Part shown: piece by piece, positions 47,470-59,600 of the stretch
Layout of the letters: every line of letters starts with the position of its first letter
How positions within the stretch are numbered: the stretch's first letter is position 1
Source: Rhabdophis nuchalis
Taxonomy: Eukaryota; Chordata; Lepidosauria; Squamata; Natricidae
NCBI GenBank assembly: GCA_039707465.1
Contig: CM077648.1
Coordinates: forward strand, 76,694,119-76,758,118
Reading direction: 5' to 3'
Length of the DNA stretch: 64,000 nucleotides
Notes under the pieces: model-generated
Databases searched by the model: none
Told to the model about the DNA's origin: nothing
The model's input: only the letters and a program-made list of their open reading frames with translations
Position numbers and translations under genes: made by a program

Positions 47470-47621
47470 GTGTAAGTAAAAGAAGATAAAAAGGCAAAAC
47501 ATGATGTACAACTTTTCCCCAGCACAATAAGCATTTTCTGATGTTACATGTCTTATCCTAATATTTTCAGCTTCATAGTCCACTTCATTGTCCACATTTC
47601 AGCACAGGCAAATGTGGGCTC

Positions 47622-47938
47622 TCGCCCAGGGGAAGGGCTCTCTCTGTGGCGGGCCCGGCCCTCTGGAACGACCTTCCCCCCGATATTAGAACGACCACGG
47701 ACCTCCGCTCCTTCCGCTTGAAATTGAAGACTCATCTTTTCCGCCTGGCCGGCCTAGGGTAGTCTCTCTCTCTATGGGTTTTTAAATGTATGGGGATTTT
47801 TAGTTAATGGGATTTTAGCACAGGAATTAATTTAATCTGTTTTAATTTTGCTATGTATGTTGTATATTTATTGTTTTTATTTCCCCTGTGCACCGCCCCG
47901 AGTCCCTGTGGGGAGAGGGAGCGGTCAATAAATTTAGC

Positions 47939-47972
<34 letters not shown>
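47622..47972 (+). mobile_element. L2/L3-like LINE 3' fragment with (ATT)n tail
   Basis: Codons PRGRALSVAGPALWNDLPPD (in the plus frame), then LFRLAGLG, UTR, CACCGCCCCGAGTCCCTGTG and about 11 ATT units. Confidence 0.88.
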
Positions 47973-48248
47973 TTCTTTTATGATTGTTTTAAAACTAGAA
48001 GGCTAGTGCAAAACAAACATTTTGAAAAGAAATGTGGAGCATTTAGGAAATTATTTGATATTGTATACCAACACAGAATGGAAGTCACAATGCTGCCATG
48101 CAAAATTCATTGCAGCCAAAGACCTCCTTAATTTCTGCTGCTGTTTTTAAAACAATCAAAACTCATATCATCTGGGTTGCTGATAGATCAAACCTATCTG
48201 CTCTACACTCCTGCTCTGAAAGATAACATCAAGAATGCATTGCAGAAC

Positions 48249-48333
<85 letters not shown>
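48249..48333. repeat. (ATT)n microsatellite, about 28 uninterrupted units
   Basis: A pure trinucleotide run with no LINE signature in front of it, unlike the other ATT runs. Poly-Tyr and poly-Ile open frames here are artefacts. Confidence 0.95.
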
Positions 48334-49754
48334 TGCTCTCGGGCATCCTTAAGAATTATGTCAGTAACTATCAGTATCTGTGAGAAGGGTCATGTCATCT
48401 TGCCCTTTCTCACATCTCTCCCAGGGCCTCTGATCCATCATGTTTTTGCTAAACAGAAATGTTACATATAAGAAAGCACAGGCTCACTGAAGCAATTGAT
48501 ATGTGGCACATGGAATTATTTTGTAGGCTGCCCAACAACTCCGTTCACATTTTTATACTTTATTTCATTTGAACTTCAATGGTTATTGTGCAGAGAGAAC
48601 TAATTAAATGGGCTGTTAAGGCTACAAGTTCTAATCAATATTTGCCTGTGCTGAAATTCTTTAAGTACAATACAATAAATTTTTCTATAATTAGATCTCC
48701 TAAATATTGTCAAATAAGAGGCTGAATGTCTACACATCTTTATTTCAACTTGTGGAGCAATTCTAGTTGTTCAGAAAATAAATATAAGGATGTGAACACT
48801 GTAAGGGGATATGGCCATTCATGCCAGGTCCTTATTTATACTTCCTCACAGTGGTTGGGAACTATGAAGATCCTACTTTATAAAGTTTTAAGAAATAATT
48901 AAAATACAAGTTGTTCAAGAAGGCTTTTGATATCTGAACGCGACCATTTAATTGTTTACTTCTCATTTTGGCTTATACTTGTAAGAACTTACATTTTTGG
49001 TGTCATTTTGTGATATGTAGCTTTCAGCTGTTTACTATAATATATTGTGGGTGTTTTTATTACAAATGACAAATTATAACCCACTGAGAGCTGACTGACT
49101 GTGGTGAGTTAAAACTGAACATATGAATTCTACTTATGTTCAATTGAAAAATAAAATCTTTTATGTGATATTGTCGTTGTCTGAGATTATCTAGAACCTT
49201 TCGGGCTTTGCCCAACAAGGTACAGCACAGAGGGATAGGAATGGATACATATCCCTGTTCCTTTTTAGTCCACACATAGAGCAGAAAGCAGGACAGGCCT
49301 TTTGCCCCTTTGTGAGCCTTTTCTTTCAGTGAAATGCCCATTCCAGAAACATTTTTTTTCTCAATCTGTCTCTCTTTTGTATTATGAATTGTTGGTTTCT
49401 AATCAATGAGTAAATCTACTATTCAGAACCAATGATGTATTTGGGTTCCTTCAGATACTGCTAAAAGTGAAGTTCACAGCATCTCTGAAATGGCGATGTT
49501 GGGAAATGTAATTCATTTGGGAAGCTTTAGGTTATCTATACTTGATGGTGTGGGGGCACTTTGACAAGTAACTTCTTATTTAATGTGAAGGACCATTTCT
49601 AACTTTTATCATGCAAGATGTCTAAAATTATTCCTGGGAATAAGATCTATATATTTTTGCAAAAGAAAGAAGGAAAAACATTTAAACATAATCCTGTTTT
49701 TTATTATTTTAAAAAATTGACAAATATATTTCTTAACTTTGTTTCTCTATATAG
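48334..49754. other. Flanking sequence, nothing recognised
   Basis: AT-rich, no gene or repeat family identified. Confidence 0.4.
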
Positions 49755-50336
49755 CAGCGATGGCTAACCTTTTTTGGCTCGTGTGCCTTAAGTGGGGGGC
49801 GTACAGGAGGGTCATGCACGGGAGTGCCACACCCATAATGCAATGTGTGACCCCCCCCAGTGTACATGAGCGCACTACAAGCACAACCCCCCATTTTTTG
49901 CATGCTCTTTTCACCCTCCCCAGGCTTCAGAGGCTTTATAGGAGCCTGGGGAGGGCGAAAACAGCCTCCCCCCCCCAAGAGTCCCTCCAGAGGCTTCAGA
50001 GACCTTCTCTCAAAACGATGCTCTGAGCAAATCGGACGTCACTTCTGGTTTGGTCGGAGCATCGTTTTGAGTGCTCCGGAGGCTTCAGGGAAGCCTCCTG
50101 AAGGTCTCTAAAGCCTCCGGAGGGGGAGGGGCAGCCGGAGCTGTTTTCACCCTCTCCAGGCTCCTATAAAGCCTCCGGAGCCTGGGGAGGGTGAAAAATG
50201 GCTTCAAAAAAGGGAAAACTCAGCTGCCTAGCGTGAGCATGCATGCTGGCCAGTTGACAGGGCAGCGCCTTGCGTGCCCTGACAAATGGCTCCGCATGCC
50301 ACCTGTGGCACGCGTGCCATAGTTTCGCCATCACAG
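49755..50336. mobile_element. Non-autonomous hAT element, 582 bp, GC-rich
   Basis: Left end CAGCGATGGCTAACC, right end near TTTCGCCATCACAG (imperfect inverted ends). A perfect 8-bp duplication ctatatag (49747-49754 and 50337-50344) has central TA. The interior repeats CTCCGGAGGCTTCAGGG-like blocks in both orientations, and TGCCACCTGTGGCACGCGTG lies near the right end. Confidence 0.85.
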
Positions 50337-50344
50337 CTATATAG

Positions 50345-51000
50345 GTTACAATATTTTGCATATATGTTATGTACACGTTCACAACACCCTTAATCAGTAT
50401 TTGCTGAAAATTACTCATGGAAAGTAGTTTATAATTGTGTAAATGTTTGAAGGAACAAAGAAATTACCAGTTTCACTTAAAAAAAATACTGTATCATTTG
50501 AGAGAGAAAAGAGATTCTTGCATTATCAAAAGTAAAGAATAACACGGGCATTTAAACACTATTGCACAGAATTCTTCCTGGAAGAAAAAGGAAAAGAAAA
50601 GTTTCCTGCAAGTTTTCTTAAATCCATAGGCATTTTATGTAACGAGGCTTTCAATGCAATAAAAACCCAGCAATAAATAAACATGAGGAAAGGAAAAATG
50701 ACAGTGTTTTGTTAACTAAAATATGAATGAAAATATGTTTAATGTATTTAATGATCATATGTAAGTACAGTTTTAAAAAGTGATGTTCCCACACTAGTTC
50801 GTTATTTTTCATGTTATACACATTCATATCACTTCCATACAAATACAATATTAAGAGGTACAATATATAATTACTGAAATTAAAATATATACTTATTTTT
50901 AAACATTTAAGTCAAAAACAACCATCTACAAGTATTGTTCATGAAAGGCCAAAATGGATAAATATATCTAGAAATTTCCCGAAGCTACTTTTAAAAAGGT
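50345..51000. other. Flanking sequence, nothing recognised
   Basis: AT-rich, no gene or element identified. Confidence 0.4.
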
Positions 51001-51190
51001 AACTGGACTTTTTTTGTTTTTTCCTTGAAGACGTTTCACTTCTCATCCAAGAAGCTTCTTCAGTTCTTCTGGATACGAAGCAAGACATCTTCAAGGAAAA
51101 ACGAAGAAAGTCCAGTTGCCTCTTGAAAAAGCACCTTTGGGACAACCTTGACCTGGATGACTGACAATCTCCATAGATATCTAGAGATTG
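51001..51190. repeat. Inverted-repeat segment of an interspersed element
   Basis: AACTGGACTTT at 51001 pairs with AAAGTCCAGTT at 51107-51117, and TCCTTGAAGA pairs with TCTTCAAGGA inside, giving a hairpin of about 117 bp. The right arm and following GACAATCTCCATAGATA match 16945-17055. Family uncertain. Confidence 0.65.
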
Positions 51191-52756
51191 TTTATCACGC
51201 TTCAAGGTTGGTACAGTTACTAAAATTGGAATAAAGTTTTTCTATATAAGAATTTGTTATGAGTTTTACTAGTAATTTTAAATATGTACTTAACTCTTGG
51301 CTTTAGTGTTTTATGTTTTTTCTCTTTTAATCAGTTATACACATTTTGTATAAAATGTATACATATATACATTTTGCTTAATTATTAGTACTTTACTTGA
51401 ATAATGTATTGAACCACAAGGGTAACCACCATACTAAACAATTCTGAAATTTACATATAGAATAGCACATTTTCTAAGACTAAATGCAATTTGTAGAATT
51501 TAACTAGAATCCAGAGGGGAACAAAGCACATGCAGATTATTTCTGTTCATAGTATATATTAAGCAACAATATTATTCAATGTTAACTATAAAACCCATTG
51601 AAGAATATTCTAACAAAAGTTTTAAAAAAAAGAAAATACACGTACTGTATTTATTAGAATAAGAATGTATTAATGAAAAACAATGATCGGTTAATAATAG
51701 TTGCAATGTCAAAATGCTATAGCTATTAACAATGGATAAGCAAAATTAAAACTAGAAGATGAGATTTTTTAAATTATATATGATATGTAATCAGGAAATT
51801 TGGGAAGTCAATACATACTATCTCAAAACATGCTACACTGCAAAGAGATAAAAGCCCATTGATTTGGTTTATGTGCAAGTCATACCTATTAAGTCATACC
51901 TACTGAATTGAACATAGATCTTCTTTTTAGACAAGATGGGCACAGTCTGCTCTACTAAACTAAATATTTGAATCTGTGCAAATTATCTTTATTTGGTCCT
52001 ATATTATTTATCTCTATAGCAAACCTAGATGGGACTGGCTTCTCTTCCAATCATATAGAACTTTCACCTTTTACTAAATGTAAACAGGACAGGAACATAA
52101 TTTATGCAGCATGAAGGAAGACTACAGGCAATAGCCTGCAGCCAGAAGATTTTTAAAAAGCAGTTGGGCCCAGAGGATGACCCAGAAGTTGGATGGAAGA
52201 TAAAAAACAAAAAAACAAAGAAAGAGATGAACAAAAAACTAATCTGAGAGCTAGTAATGGAATCACACTCTACAGATGTCTTTTTAGGAGTTCTTGCATC
52301 ATCTTGCTATCCACTTGGGACTAACTGGTATTCTGAACCTAATGAGAACTTTGAGGGAATTCTACAATGTATGACTTGTTACCTCACTCCGCCCTTTTTC
52401 AGATAGCCATCCAAACCAGTTTAGCTTGGTTTATAGCTAACATGTGCTTACTGCCAGATGTCTTTGCTTTGCTACTTCTGTGGCATCTTTAGTAAGTCAT
52501 GTGATGCTGACACTGGTTTGCCCCTTGACCTTACCTCTTTGCCCCAACCCAACTTACCTCTTTAAGCTTCCTTCAAAAACATCTCAGGCTGACCTACTTC
52601 TAGCCTTTCCCACTAAGTCCCATCAAAAGCTGACCTTTCTAGAGGCATTCTACCTCTAATCCATTCTTGATCTTACTGCTCTACTACTGCTAGGCTTCCA
52701 CTTATCCTTGGCACTGCTTTTTCCTTACTGCTTCTCTTGCTGCTGTTAGTATTATC
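51191..52756. other. Flanking sequence, nothing recognised
   Basis: 1.5 kb without a recognised gene. 52440-52700 is pyrimidine-rich but shows no supported ORF. Confidence 0.4.
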
Positions 52757-54187
52757 TAGACCCGCGCCAGTCCGGCTTCCGACCCGGTCACAGCACCGAG
52801 ACGGCATTGGTCGCGTTGGTTGATGATCTCTGGAGGGCGCGGGATAGAGGTTATTCCTCTATCCTAGTCCTATTAGACCTCTCGGCGGCTTTTGATACCA
52901 TCGACCATGGTATCCTATTGCGCCGACTGGGGGGGTTGGGGCTGGGAGGCACCGTTTTACGGTGGTTCTCTTCCTACCTCTCTGGTCGGTCGCAATATGT
53001 GTTGGCAGGGGGGCAGAGGTCGGCCTCGAGGCCCCTCGTATGTGGGGTACCTCAAGGGTCGGTCCTCTCGCCCCTACTGTTCAACACATACATGAAGCCG
53101 CTGGGCGAGATCATCCGTGGTTTTGGGGTGGGATATCATCTGTACGCTGATGATACTCAGTTGTACATATCCACCCCAGACCACCCCAACGATGCCGTCG
53201 AGGTCATGTCCCGGTGTTTGGAGGCCGTACGGATCTGGATGGGTGGCAACAAACTCAGGCTCAACCCGTCCAAGACTGAGTGGCTGTGGCTTCCGGCACC
53301 CCGGTTCAGCCAGATTATTCCAACTCTGGCCATTGGGGGCGAAACACCGGCCCCCGTGGAGAGGGCGCGCAATTTGGGTGTCCTCCTGGATTCCCGGCTG
53401 TCCATGGAGGACCATGTGGCGGCCGTGGCCAGGGGGGCTTTCCATCAGGTACGCCTGATGCGCCAATTGCGGCCCTTACTGGACCGGGCTGCCCTTCGCA
53501 CAGTCACTCAAGCTATCGTGACGTCCTGACTCGACCACTGTAATGCTCTCTACATGGGGCTTCCCTTGAGGTGCACTCGAAAGCTACAGCTAGTCCAAAA
53601 CGCAGCCGCGCGGGTAATTACGGGAGCCACCAGATGCTCCCACATAACACCGATCCTGCGCAAGCTGCATTGGCTTCCTGTAGCCTTTTGGGTGCGCTTC
53701 AAGGTTTTGACGACCATCTTTAAAGCGCTCCATGGCTCGGGGCCTAGTTATATGCGAGACCGCCTCCTGCCTCATACATCCCTTAGACCGATACGCTCCC
53801 ACAGAGAGGGCCTTCTCAGGGTGCCGTCGGTCGGACAATGCCGAATGGCGACACCCAGGGGAAGAGCCTTCTCTGTGGCGGGCCCAGCCCTTTGGAACGA
53901 CCTACCCCATGAATTACGGACTATCACCGACCTCCGCCTCTTCCGCCAATGTCTAAAGACATACCTCTTCCAACAAGCCGGCCTAGCCTAACCTCCCATG
54001 GGGACTTTTAGAAAGTTTTAAATTGGGTTTTTAATAATTTGGTTTTAGCATAGGATCAGGTAATTTAATATATATTTTAAATTATATATTTATTTTGTAT
54101 TTTTGTATATTTTTACATTTCCTGTGCGCCGCCCTGGGTCCTCTGTGGAGAAGGGCGGGATATAAATATAAAAAATAAAATAAAAAT
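52757..54187 (+). mobile_element. L2/L3-like LINE with reverse-transcriptase domain, one nonsense codon
   Basis: The longest LINE fragment here by length. The frame starts [18 protein letters not shown] and includes RT motif A ([16 protein letters not shown]), B ([14 protein letters not shown]), C ([10 protein letters not shown]) and the [12 protein letters not shown] block. It continues through the C-terminal region shared with the 1889 copy to LAGLA at 53991, then UTR with CGCCCTGGGTCC and an (AAAT)n tail. The frame is broken once, by TGA at 53527-53529 where related copies have CGA (Arg), a CpG transition. The 5' half (ORF1, endonuclease) is missing. Confidence 0.93.
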
Positions 54188-54301
54188 AGTATCTGGAGGG
54201 GTGTTGTTTTCCATGCTTTCTGATTCTCTCTCTGCGTACAACTCATTGCTGGCTGTTCAGCAACGTAACTTTCAGCTTTGTTCAGCTTTACTGCTTTATG
54301 G

Positions 54302-54510
54302 CAGGGGTCTCCAACCTTTGCAACTTTAGGTCTGAAAGACTTCAGCTCCCAGACTTCTCTAGCCAGCACTAAGGCAGAGGGTCTCCAACCTTTACAACTT
54401 TAAGTCTGAAGGACTTCAGTTCCCAGAATTCTCCAGCCAGCTTTGCTGGCTGGAGAAGTCTGGGAGCTGAAGTCCTTCAGACTTAAAGTTGCAAAGGTTG
54501 GAGACCCCTG
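54302..54510. mobile_element. Rearranged palindromic hAT MITE: left arm plus complete hairpin
   Basis: A left half-arm (54302-54368) is followed by a complete hairpin beginning CAGAGGGTCTCC near 54376. Perfect duplication ctttatgg (54294-54301 and 54511-54518) encloses both. Confidence 0.88.
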
Positions 54511-54942
54511 CTTTATGGGATTGAGGAGCTTTCAGCTCTCTCCAACTTCCCAAATGAAGGAATCTGTTTCTTTTCAGCCCGATTTACTTCCTGCTGTACT
54601 GTAATTTCTCTTATCGTGCCAGCACTGGTCAGATGGGGCATTTACAAGGAGCAAAGGAAATAAGAGGATACGGGTTTTCCCTTCCTCATTCCACAAAGAT
54701 ACATCCTGTCCCAACAGTGTAGTCACGAAATGCTCTACAATGAATTCCAGCTTTTTCACATTTTCCTGCTCAGTTGTAAACAGAGGAAGAATTAGAGGCA
54801 TGGAAAACAGCATCCCTGCAAGTATGTCTAACCATTTGCAGCTATGATCAACATCTGAGGAAACTACTCTAAAATTAGCTTTAGAGTCTCCAAACATTGT
54901 CAAAAGATCTTGTGCAACTTTTTTTCATTTTTTCTACTAAAG

Positions 54943-55077
54943 CAGGGGTCCCCAGCCTTTGCAATTTTAAGTCTGAAGGACTTCAACTCCCAGCATTCTC
55001 CAGCCAGCAAAGCTGGCTGGAGAATTCTGGGAACTGAAGTCCTTCAGACTTAAAGTTGTAAAGGTTGGGGACCCCTG
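54943..55077. mobile_element. Palindromic hAT MITE, subfamily a variant
   Basis: 135-bp hairpin with tips CAGGGGTCCCCAGCC and GGGGACCCCTG. Perfect duplication tactaaag (54935-54942 and 55078-55085). Confidence 0.9.
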
Positions 55078-55654
55078 TACTAAAGGAAATAAACATTAAA
55101 CATATGATAGAAAAAATGGGAGGGTGGCTATCTAGTTGTCTCATAATATTCCATAGATAAATCAGACTAAATATGCTAAAAAACTCACCTAGAACTACTG
55201 CTTTTCAATATGTGAAATTATTTGAAGACAACCAAATCCAATGCCTAACAAAAGGCAATTTTAATGTGTTAACTTAAATTTATGAGTTAAATGCAAACCA
55301 CCTCATCAGAATATTTCATCTTTTGTCCTTCAACTTTTTTTCTGTACATATAATTTGCTCCTAAATTTCATAATTAAAATGAGAAACATACCTCCTTTTA
55401 TCTCATACTTCTATCTAAAAACTCCTGAGTAAATCAGTTCATTAGAATAGCCATTGTTACTTAGTATTAAAGGGGCATAACTTCCGAAATGTATCAAAAA
55501 ACCTAATTGATAATAGCGGAGTGCTTAGGATAGATTTGTGTTTGTGCCTGTGTGTGGACATGCATACATCCATGCCTTTGAATCAGTTTTGATTTATTTT
55601 CATTCAAGTAAAAAATTTCAATAAAAAGTACTGTTTGTAAATGAATCAGACTTT
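55078..55654. other. Flanking sequence, nothing recognised
   Basis: AT-rich without identifiable element. Confidence 0.4.
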
Positions 55655-55845
55655 ATTTATGGTAATTTCCTGGACTAGCTTTCTTGGAAAGAATTCAAAA
55701 GTGGTTTGCCATTGCCTACTTCCTAGACTCAGAGAGAATGACTGGCTCAAAATCCCCCTGCTGACTTCATGCCTAAGGCAGACTAGAACCCACTATCTCC
55801 AGGTTCTAGATTGGTACCTTAAAGATACACCAAACTGGCTCTAGG
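55655..55845 (-). mobile_element. tRNA-derived SINE (Sauria-type), head and body
   Basis: Minus strand: GAGCCAGTTTGGTGTATCTT (A-box region), a B-box-like GGTTCTAGTCT, then GTCAGCAGGGGGATTTTGAG and the AGGCAATGGCAAACC end. The order matches lizard Sauria-type SINEs. The tail is not preserved. Confidence 0.65.
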
Positions 55846-56058
55846 ATAGAAAATAACACAATGCAGTAATTACAATAAAAAGAGAATTGAGACATTTTAA
55901 ATATATATTTCATTTCCTAAAAATAAATTATATTTTTAGCTACCACAACAATGATAGAAATAGACACTGGGAGAATGAAGTACTATGTTTCCTATTTATA
56001 TTTTTAGAAATGAAAATATAGATCCCTTTTCATCAAAACCCATATTGATGGAATAGCA

Positions 56059-56245
56059 CAGGGGTCTCCAACCTTTTGCAACTTTAAGTCTGAAGGACTT
56101 CAGCTCCCAGAATTCTCCAGCCAGCTTTGCAAAGGTTGGAGACCCCTGCTTAGAGATCACTTTCTAATTTTCTAGCTTTGCTGGCTGGAGACTTCTGGGA
56201 GCTGAAGTCCTTCAGATTTAAAGTTGCAAAGGTTGGAGACTCCTG
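56059..56245. mobile_element. Rearranged palindromic hAT MITE with extra right end
   Basis: Left arm, then a short right terminus (CTTTGCAAAGGTTGGAGACC...), 27 bp of unrelated sequence, then a second full right arm. Perfect duplication gaatagca (56051-56058 and 56246-56253) encloses all of it. Confidence 0.9.
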
Positions 56246-56359
56246 GAATAGCAGACACCTTCAAGGCTGGTCTGTTACTTTTTTATCAACAAGAACATTT
56301 AACAGAACTGAAGATAGTTCCATGAATTCAGTGTAATAATAATTTTTAGTGCAAGTCAT

Positions 56360-56601
56360 CAGGGGTGGGTTCCTACCGGTTTGGACCGGTTTGACCGAAC
56401 CGGTAGTGGTTTGACAGCCTGGGTTGCTGGAACTGGCAAGCCTGCCATGCCCCTGAACTGGTTCCCTGGTTGGCGCCATTGGCACTACCATCTTGTTTTT
56501 TACTTCTGCGCATGCACAGAACCATTTTAAGTCTACTACGTATGCACGCAAAGTGCGCCCAAGAGCGAACCGGCAGTAGGGCTTGCTGGAACCCACCCCT
56601 G
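56360..56601. mobile_element. Non-autonomous hAT MITE, 242 bp
   Basis: Perfect inverted ends CAGGGGTGGGTTCC and GGAACCCACCCCTG. Flanks caagtcat and taagtctt match at 6 of 8. The interior has ACCGGTTTGGACCGGTTTG and TCTGCGCATGCACAG. Non-coding. Confidence 0.85.
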
Positions 56602-59600
56602 TAAGTCTTCTTTAAAGTCTTCTTTAGAACAGCCAACAAGTGTTAAAACTAGCTCAGATAAACATTCCTGTCTGTTGAAAGTGAAATAGTATTATTTTGT
56701 AACATGATGCAAATGCAGCTTTTTGTTTTAAATGTCCATTCAGTTTCTCAAGACTGGCCTATTACTTTCCTTGTCTATTTATGTGGGAAGAACCTTATGC
56801 TGGTATTGTTTGATCAGAAGCAAACTGTGTTTATTCAAGTTCAAAGAGGATAATTTAAAGAAGATATTAATTAAGGATGTCAAAGAAAGTAAAAGAATGA
56901 CAGAAAATACAGGGCGGTTCTGCCAAGAATATTTGCCTGAAGCTATTAAGAGACACGTTAGAACTTTCTCTTCCTTCTCCTTTTCATTTCTTTCTATGAG
57001 ATAAAAAGAGAAAGGAAAAACAAATGGAAAAGGAAAATAAGAGAGAGATGGTGTTTGAATCCCCAAAGAGTATTCCTGATGTTCTTGGTATCAAGCAGAA
57101 AGAGGATATTAGCACAGTAATAATAATAATACCATGAAACTCTTCACAGATTATGAAAGTGATTTTTTTCCCCTTTCTTCTAAGTTACAAAGCAGGCAAA
57201 GGAATAATATAACTGCCTGTGTCATTAACAGAGCAATATACATTTGCACTATAAGGCATCGGGTGTGCAGATCAAAGCTGTACAAAATTATTGAAAAACC
57301 TGATGTTTATGGCAAGTGAACAATCCTTCCTCATACCTTTAACATAGTCACCTAAAGTCACCTGAGAGGGGAGATGGGGGGCAGATAAATTTAATAAATA
57401 AATTAGATAAACATGGCCAAGTCCTTTGACATGCTCAGACAGTTAAAGATTGTCACCAGCTGTCTATTTGTGTATATGGATGTTCAGCATCTTATTTCAC
57501 TGACGTTCTAAAAAAAATGTCGGATCTGCATGCAGGTTCATGTACAGATATCCAGGGAGAGTCTTTGAAGTAGAAATGCTAATATGTTCTACAAAGCACT
57601 CCTGAATGCTTTGCACAGCCATAATGCAGATGTACATACCAAAAATGGGGAAATCTTGGTTATAATTCTCTTAAGCATTAACAGCACAAGGAATATGGTC
57701 CCTGCATATGAACCACTACTTACAATTTAATGGATTGTGCCCCACCCCCCCACAACTGCATCATTTCCAGTTTTTATTTCTTTATTTTTTGGTAGAAAAA
57801 GCTGCCTGTGTTTGGACTAAGCTGTCTACTGCCATGGAAACCGAACTACGCACAACAAAGGACCAGTGGTGAGATTGTTCTGCTTGTTTTCAAGGAGTAC
57901 AGTATTTTCCACAAAATTCTGAAAGGGAGTTTATGTGGTTTTCTGCCATATCCTATCAACTCGACATTTTGCTTTGCCATGTAGAGAATAGCGGACTTCA
58001 TCTGTGGGAATTACAATTTTTCATTTCTGGAACTATGACTGAGGAAAATCCAAAGAAATACACTTTTCACCCATGCTTTCTCTTTGCAGATAACATTATA
58101 AGATGAGGGAATAAGGGTTGCTGAGGCTTCATACTGGAATTTGTTTATAACCAATGCAAAGCGTAACCAGATGTATAGCTATACCCGTGATCTTTATATA
58201 TTATTCAAAGTTCTCCAAGGCTCAAATCACCTGTAAAAGAGGCTCTTTTCTATTAATTAATAATGTATTTCCTAAGCGGGCAATGTATCGCAACTGCAAA
58301 CTATAGAATGTCTTCACACTTCACTAACAACATCACTTTGGCATTGACTCTTAGTCTCTCAGTTCCTGAACCTAATTTGCATCTTTCCCCGTGTATGATC
58401 CTAATTACTACGCCATGGTAAATTCACATGTGGTCCATTCTGGGACTATGAGAAACTGGTCAATCAACTAACTGCTATCTTATACACTTCCTCTTACTAT
58501 CCTGAGTAACAATATCTAACAAATTATTACCCAGTAATGTCAGTATACATGGTTAGAATTTTGTAAACATAGAGCTTAGCTTATTCAGGCATTAAAAATC
58601 ACTATGCAAACCACAGAAATACATTCGACCTCTGTTGATAGACCTGTAACATTGACTTGACATTGGAATTTGCATATCTAATTCAGCAGTCTATGCTGAA
58701 AAGCTTTTTATATGTACATAGTCACTTGTATGTAAACATGAACTTGTACCTTGTACCTAACAAATGGAAGACTTGTGAGAAAAGTAGCACATGTCCAGAA
58801 GTATACATAAATGTCTGTTCAAGTACAGAGATCTAGAGAATCTTCCCCACGGTTACATTAATATGCATTTGTTCAAATCTGTAGTCAGCAAGCTGTAATC
58901 TATCTTAGTGGAAGAGCTAATGACAGTGCTGTTTGTATAGCTTTCATGGGGAGGAATTTAAAACCAGTGATTGGTGTATTGTTCTGCCTCTGTTTCTTCT
59001 CCCACCCTGTGCCATCTGCTGGCAGGGAAAACAACCACTAATCACTGTCCTCAGCATGTGGCAGGGTGAGCTTGAATGACTCTGGGAAAGTGTCTGGGAG
59101 CAAGCTTTAACCACCATTCAAGGTCTCCAAGTGACAAGTTGCCATCATTGAACTTCTCTGCCCAATAACTTGTCACCTGGGCTATATTTGAACACAGGAC
59201 TTATAATACTCTGCAAAGCTGCTACCTCTATTTTGGGAAAAAAAAGTTTAATGTTCCTTTAAAATAACCCTAAATGTATGTTTTAAAAAACAGCCTAGCT
59301 GAACAGATCACATACAAGGAATAGGGATGAAGGCTAAAGTATAGAATGCATCACTTGGTTAAGTCTGTGTCAGCCCTTTGAATGGGTAAATTCAAGAAAC
59401 AGGTCAGGAAACGCTTTCAGGAATGCGATTTTTATTATTATAGGATAGATAACTAAATTTTGAAAGTCTGTCAGTTTTTCACTACACAATCCAATGCTAA
59501 ACAACGGCAAAGGAGTTCTTTTCCTCTTCCCTATCTCTCAAAATTGACAAATTTCCTCATTTAACTGTTTCTTTGCCATTCCCAAGGCAAGGTTAACATT

